Positions 59,140 to 64,000 of a stretch of DNA of 64,000 nucleotides are shown here, piece by piece. Location of the stretch: the NCBI GenBank assembly GCA_036924085.1, contig JAVGWX010000007.1:75307448-75371447 (forward strand), written 5' to 3'. Each line of letters starts with the position of its first letter. Position 1 is the stretch's first letter. The notes under the pieces are model-generated. The model was not told the origin of the DNA. It ran no database searches and saw nothing but the letters and a program-made list of their open reading frames with translations. Origin of the DNA: Ariolimax columbianus. Lineage: Eukaryota > Mollusca > Gastropoda > Stylommatophora > Arionidae. Position numbers and translations under genes: made by a program.

Positions 59140-59990
59140 TTTACTATATGGTGAACTGCACGCAGTAAAACACAACACAATATTCATTAGATAAGATCTT
59201 AAGTTTTCGAACGTAATATTACGTAAAATTCTACAGGGGTTGCTGACTTTGAAAACCTGAAAACATTTTTATATATGTTGGTCTACTAATATGATTTTGT
59301 TGTGTATCAAGATGGAAATGAATAAAGAACTTGTTGGTGTCATTGTTTTTGTTGTGTGTGTGTGTGTTCGTTTGTGAGTTACAAGAAGATTAAGGTGAAA
59401 CAAAACGAAAATACACATTGAGAGTCACCGACGTATGCGTTGCTCTTCTGATAAGAAGCTAAAACCTTGACAGAATTGAGGTCCGGTCTCGGTTGAAGTT
59501 TTTTATGTTGTTTTAATACAATTAAGGGGTTAAGTTCCTCATGTGTATTAAGGACTAACCAAATCACTGCAAAATAAGGCCGGTATATTCCTGTAACTTA
59601 TATGCTCCCAAATCTAAGCTAAATGTCAATCAGAAACAAACGATATAAAAACGTCAGATGAAATGACAACACATAAAGATACAAATGCATGACTGCCTAT
59701 CTATGTAATTTCTGGATGGGGGACGAAACAAAGAAGGAAAGTACTCCGCCGATTCTGAATAAAAAGGTGAAAACAAGACAAACAAAAGTTAAAATGCAGA
59801 GACATGAAATGATATCAGTGTTAGAAACTATGGAAACACTTCTAATGCTGGTGTCTTTCAGATGGTCATTTCTGATTCCCGAACCTTCACTTCGTTTTCC
59901 TTTTTATTGTGCATACGGTCATAAACAGGTCTGCTTTTTTGTCATTCAAAACCCTTAAGCTCCCTACTTACTTTACAAACTTTCCGTGTC
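59140..59990. other. Unassigned region with a short plus-strand frame
   Basis: Frame 59689-59958 (MTAYLCNFWMGDETKKESTP...) shows no signature I recognise. GTGTGTGTGTG at 59352-59364. Nothing else supported. Confidence 0.35.
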
Positions 59991-59999
59991 AAACAACCT

Positions 60000-60830
60000 C
60001 ACAAAGTATTGGACCAGATATCAGCTGCCATGAAAGCTCTTTCATTTGCTGCCATGAAATCTGACATTGTTCTTGCATTCTTGGGCAGTAATAAAGATGT
60101 TCGAGACATTGGATGACTCCGCATTTGCTGACATCGTACTCTGCAAATTCCAATTTATTTTAAGTTACTTCCACACCTGGACAATCCCATTCCTAATCTG
60201 TCCAGGGAACGGGATACACTAGGTCTCGCATGTTATGCCCTGTCGCAAGTTCTTCTTTGACCTCCTTCCATTCCTCACCATATATTTGACGTCATGTTTC
60301 GGTTCGGTTTTGCTCAAGTGTCTGGTAGGTTAACTGTACAGTTTGTAGGAAACTTTTTCTTTATTTCAGTTGTTTTTCTTCTGGATTATATCCAAAAAAG
60401 GGGGTGTCTCTGATCACAAGACTGCTTTTTCTTTGCGACTTCTGACGCAACACATCTCCTGATTTTTGGTGGAGCCATGTCAGCAAATAAATAATCTTTT
60501 CCCATTGGTTTTGACTTAAGGCCCCCTGTTAGAATCAGACAGGCCTCATTTGCTGCCACATCGACGTGCCTCTCTTGTGTGTGCTGATTCTTTCCATACT
60601 GACGCAGCGTTTTCTTCTGCAGAAATGTGCAATGAAAAGGTTGATACGCAAACCCATTGGTGATGATCCCCACGCCGTTGTTGTTAGCTGCAGTATGTTA
60701 TTTTTTTCGTCAACGTTTTGTTTCAATGGGTCAACGTGTTTATGCGGAGCATAGATCCTCAACAAATATTCGACAAGTCGCAAAATGTATCTGTCAAGCG
60801 CAATCATTTCCAGCTCCTCCCCTCCATTCC
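60000..60830 (-). mobile_element. LINE C-terminal fragment (PPKIRR...DxRHPL type)
   Basis: Minus-strand reading NEACLILTGGLKSKPMGKDY, then LFADMAPPKIRRCVASEVAK and CDQRHPLF is the post-RT region of a LINE clade (ARRIIxGCLKxTPxxxLxxLAGIAPPxIRR...DxRHPL). Further on, QCQISWQQMKELSWQ and SEVYVHRKFVKL-like pieces are its end. Broken by frameshifts. Confidence 0.75.
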
Positions 60831-60839
60831 TTTTTTGTC

Positions 60840-61540
60840 CATGTCTTTCCTGCCGTTTTCAGGTTTGCCTCGACTTTTTTTTTACCCACGAGTGTTTAGG
60901 TCAGCAGTGCAAATAGAAAGACTGAGGAGATCAGGGAACACTCCGACAAACCAGCATCCTCATCATGGCTGTACGACCTGTGGCAGGGACTGTCACTCGC
61001 GGAACGGCCTTTAGATTTACAGCAAACAGTGTCGAAATACATTAGACAGATCTTGACAAAAACAACAGGGCGCTAGGTGCATGGTCTACAGAGACTGAGA
61101 CGCTTATGGTGACGATAATGATGATGAACATGCATTAGTACTACTTCTGTTCGGCGCAAGCATCCATTGATGAACGCTTGGATCTTTCTAGTTTGATGTG
61201 TCTTTGTTCCACACGTCACATTGCCATACAACAGGGGCGAACTTGACAATGAAGTTGAAGATCTGTATTTTCGTAATGGACTTGTAGCAGTAAAAGCTCC
61301 TCTGGCCTTTTGTATTCTTAATTTGTCATCTATATCAGTACCTCAAATCTTGTATATATTGCCATCAAGAGATATGAATGTTTCTATCACTTGGAGCATC
61401 TTGTCTCCCATTATAATTTGTTTGTCCTTAGGTGCTTATATTGCTATAATCTGTCTTTTTTTCCGTGTACTCTCATACTTAATTTCAGTAATCATTCAGT
61501 AAGTATATTCATTTTTATATTATTGATCTAAAGATGCTGT
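60840..61540. other. Unassigned, probably LINE debris
   Basis: Minus strand near 61200-61500 (STAKINKWETKCSK-like, IEVLRYRY) resembles thumb sequence of the LINE at 61550-62230, which would place it in the wrong order. Left unassigned. Confidence 0.3.
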
Positions 61541-61549
61541 TTAGATCAG

Positions 61550-62230
61550 GTCAGGTCAGATCATCCCGTAATCGATGAGGTCGTTGGGGCACACATGAAA
61601 ACATCCACACAACTGCACGCCATCCCTCTCTTGTGCTTTTTCGGAGGTTGGTCCTCTCTTTTTGGGACAAACTCTTCGTCGCCTTCCTTGCACCTGTCCA
61701 TGCAGGATCGCATTTGTAAGACCGATTGCTGTCAATATGTGCCCGTACCAAGCGAGCTTCCTTCGTTTGAGAGTTGCCAAGAGGTCTTCAAAAGGCTATA
61801 TTGCCTTTGTAATTCTTTCTCAAATTTCCTCATTTGTAATTCGGTCTTTGTACGTGGCGTTTAGAAGTCTTCGGAAACATCTAATCTCCAAGGCTTGTAT
61901 CCTTCGCTGCAGGTCAGCTGCAATTGTTCATGTCTCACAAGTATAGAGGAATATATTGACAGGACCAATGTACGCATTAATCTGATTTTCGTACATACTG
62001 CTAACCGTTTATCTTAAAAGATTTTGTTAAGCCATGCAAGCGCCGCTATTGTCTGTGCTATTCTGGCCAACACCTCACATGTTATGCTTCACCACTGACA
62101 ATCGAACCCAGATATTTAAAACGGTCGACCACTTCGAGTTCTTGCCCATTAGCTTTTATTTGACTGTTGAAACTCTCGGCATTGTTAGACACTAATTTTA
62201 TCTTTCCAGCGTTAATCACCATACCATAGC
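61550..62230 (-). mobile_element. LINE RT thumb and C-terminal fragment
   Basis: On minus: NSQIKANGQELEVVDRFKYL (about 62160-62105, RT thumb), then LQRRIQALEIRCFRRLLNAT (about 61915-61860), ATLKRRKLAWYGHIL, GLTNAILHGQVQGRRRR. Closely related to the copy at 21000-22200. Confidence 0.87.
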
Positions 62231-62329
62231 CAATAGCTGTTTCTGACTTGTGGAGAAGTTCTGGGGAAAAGAAAACGCCAACACAACGTTTGGACAGTAA
62301 CGTGAACTATAGCAGCGATAACGGAAATA

Positions 62330-62590
62330 ATAAATTGAGAAGGCAGATTTGAATTAAGGACAATCAGAAATGCTGGAGAAACTGTACACTGAAGCCAACA
62401 AATTAGTAAAAAAGAGCATAAAGAGAAGCAAGAACATATATATATATATGAGCTATGAGCTAGCAAGAGTTGCAGAGGAAGCCGCAGTAAAAAGAAATAT
62501 GAAAGATCTCTGCAACAGCATACATAAACTAACGGGACGATACAAGCAAGTAAACTATTTTATTAAAGATAAAGGAAGACATTTGAATAG
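62330..62590 (+). mobile_element. LINE EN-RT linker, 5' part of a split copy
   Basis: YTEANKLVKKSIKRSKNIYI, ELARVAEEAAVKRNMKDLCN and IHKLTGRYKQVNYFIKDKG match the linker between EN and RT domains of LINE ORF2. The same element appears to resume at about 63560 (RT). Confidence 0.8.
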
Positions 62591-62615
62591 CAGCAAAAAG
62601 AAGCATGTGAAGAAA

Positions 62616-63008
62616 ATGGCTGGAGTTGGCGACAAGCAACGAAGAGTACCAATCACTGTTCATTTTGGCAACAAACTATTTCACTACAATACATCCAGGA
62701 TTCATAAATATTCAAGAGCCCATCCAATTATACCCAAGCCCTATGTGCCAGAATGGAAGACTGACATGCCAAATAGGACCAGCAAAATACAGAATCGAAA
62801 TCTTGGAACGATTCCAACCTTTGTGCACGATGAAAATCTCTTCCTAGAAAAACGAGAGCAGATGCATTATAATGTAGAAAACTGGACCAGAGTTAGCGAG
62901 TAACTGTACATCGCCTCTCGAGCTGAGCTTTTGAGACCTGATTTTCATCATGAGACATTGAGATATCTGAGGGAACTTATGATGAGGCGTGGCGAAAACG
63001 CAATGTAA
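62616..63008 (+). pseudogene. Interrupted small ORF with one in-frame TAA; possible host gene exon or retrocopy
   Basis: From ATG at 62616 the frame reads MAGVGDKQRRVPITVHFGNK, HKYSRAHPIIPKPYVPEWKT, EKREQMHYNVENWTRVSE, then TAA (62901-62903). Without a shift it continues SRAELLRPDFHHETLRYLRE, LMMRRGENAM and stops at 63006-63008: 131 codons with one internal stop. AATAAA follows at 63077-63082. It interrupts a LINE. The IPKxYVxxWKxDM-like stretch and small basic, Tyr/His/Pro-rich composition recall small sperm/ciliary microtubule-inner proteins (SPMIP10/TEX43-type), but I cannot confirm this. Alternatives: terminal exon with stop-codon readthrough, a retrocopy with a nonsense mutation, or a sequencing error. 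Confidence 0.5.
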
Positions 63009-63076
63009 ATGTGCACACAAGTTGATATTGGAGTTTCGTGGATTTCCTGAATGTATTTACACTTGTCAAAAATATA

Positions 63077-63082
63077 AATAAA
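63077..63082 (+). terminator. Polyadenylation signal AATAAA
   Basis: About 70 bp past the second stop of the interrupted ORF, consistent with a genuine 3'UTR in the copied or host transcript. No poly-A tract follows. Confidence 0.5.
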
Positions 63083-63310
63083 TGCCGAGATGACATTTTA
63101 TTAGCTAATATTAACAGCTGTAACAGAAAGTCTAGCCTTGGACTACCATGCTGATGTTAATTTAATGAATAAGACATCTGTTTATTAAGATAGTGTTAAT
63201 TCAAGAGTTTACAGAACTTATGTTAATATAATTTGTAGGTAACTCTTTTTCTTCAAGCATTTACAAAATTTATGTTAAAACGCTGGAAAAGCTATTTGTA
63301 CCTTTCCCCG

Positions 63311-63420
63311 GGTCGTTTGTTAAGAGCAGCTATAGATGGTGCCTAACTGGCTGCGGGTCTACTTAGTTTTAGTGTTTTAGTCTATTAAGATAGATTTGCA
63401 TATCGGTTAAGCCACCTTCC
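63311..63420 (+). mobile_element. Family G fragment
   Basis: GAGCAGCTATAGATGGTGCC, TAACTGGCTGCGGGTCTACT and TAGTCTATTAAGATAGATTT match 32695-32790 and 6305-6390. Confidence 0.8.
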
Positions 63421-63424
63421 AAAA

Positions 63425-63495
63425 AAACTGGTTGTATACAGACTATGTAGAGTCTTTTAAACCAGTATAAAGACGTTAAGTTAAGTTGAATTAAG
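63425..63495 (+). mobile_element. CR1-like LINE 3' tail
   Basis: ACTGGTTGTATACAGACTAT, AGTCTTTTAAACCAGTATAA and TTAAGTTAAGTTGA, matching 55165-55230. Confidence 0.85.
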
Positions 63496-63559
63496 ACATG
63501 TACATACCATTTTCGAAAGACCTTTAAAATATGCTAGCCAGGCAAGGGCCCGCACGCAT

Positions 63560-64000
63560 TCAAAAATTGAACTGAAATTTTGTTGCGAGAAAGCAAACAA
63601 AGAAGAAATTTAGAAAGCCATAATGCCTGTAAACGATAGTAAATTCCCTGGCCCAGCTTATATTTAAACAGCACGAATAAAAGCAGACATCAATACTTCA
63701 ACAACGATATTATACACATTGCTTGACAGAGTCTGGGAAAGAACATGAATACAAACCAACTGGAAGGAAAGATATGTAGTCAAGTTGTCAAAGAATAAAG
63801 ATCTGGAACAGTGTACAACTTAAATAGAAATATTGTTTTCAGTACTTGGAAAAATATTGAACAGTATAATACAAGAAACATTAAAAGCGTTTATAGATAA
63901 GGGAAGATCAGGCATGCTTCCATCAAAATATGTCCTGTGCAGACGAGATAGCTAAACATATAATCAATTTCCTTGTGAAATGGAACTCACAACTTTATAT
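63560..64000 (+). mobile_element. LINE RT N-terminal (fingers), window edge
   Basis: Pieces in order: PVNDSKFPGPAYI, TARIKADINTSTTILYTLLD, RVWERT, NWKERYVVKLSKNKDLEQCT, FSVLGKILNSIIQETLKAFI and SCADEIAKHIINFLVKWNSQ. These correspond to RT domain 0-2 (KSPGPDxI...WKxGxVxxLPKKGDLxxCxNYR...CxDQIATLRIIxEQ). Several stops. It runs off the window. Confidence 0.9.

Noticed and set aside
59689..59958. Plus-strand 89-codon frame as a gene
   Set aside because: No domain, no clear exon borders, and LINE debris follows immediately.
62370..62903. 177-codon frame as one protein
   Set aside because: The first 75 residues are LINE linker sequence and the remainder a different, inserted sequence; the fusion is a by-product of insertion.

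Overview
This is a repeat-rich animal (metazoan) genomic window: genes are split into short exons with GT/AG introns of kilobase length, and most of the remaining DNA is LINE, SINE, mariner and piggyBac debris plus tandem arrays. The LINE families (an RNase H-bearing LINE with a (GAA)n tail, CR1-like copies) and several tRNA-headed SINE families suggest a lophotrochozoan, perhaps a mollusc. That placement is an inference from general family resemblance and is not proven by the sequence.

Three host loci can be assembled from exon phases. (1) + strand, 2124-4128: the last two exons of a type I membrane protein with an EGF repeat, one membrane span and a short cytoplasmic tail. (2) - strand, 26762-8951: a complete five-exon coding sequence (405 codons) for an AVEN-like apoptosis and caspase-activation inhibitor, recognised by its central NWxxY / RG / AGD..S.FRF block and its acidic LD(A/S)xLDLDxP and LEAWLDS C-terminal motifs. 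(3) - strand, 54159-37181: seven phase-matched exons of TRPT1 (Tpt1/KptA tRNA 2'-phosphotransferase), with all four catalytic residues (Arg-His, Arg, Arg) and a Lys-rich tail; only the start-codon exon was not found. A fourth possible gene or retrocopy (+, 62616-63008) is interrupted by one in-frame TAA.

Layout: 1-2100 LINE fragments; 2124-4128 EGF/TM exons; 4240-8900 LINE, SINE and dispersed repeats; 8951-26762 AVEN, whose 9.5-kb intron 4 carries five tandem-repeat families (40, 25, 43, about 22 and 27 bp) and a mosaic 18S/28S rRNA-derived insertion; 26890-37100 LINE and SINE-rich intergenic DNA; 37181-54159 TRPT1 with nested LINE, mariner, piggyBac and SINE insertions; 54400-64000 CR1-like and other LINE fragments, SINEs and the interrupted ORF.

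The most unusual structures are: (a) a 27-bp minisatellite that begins exactly at the AVEN exon 4 splice donor, so every unit repeats the GTAAGT donor; (b) an 18S-28S rRNA chimera inside that array, ending in a SINE core and the tail of the resident LINE; (c) several insertions whose target-site duplications can be read directly, showing the order of nesting. I found no CRISPR array, operon or prokaryotic system.
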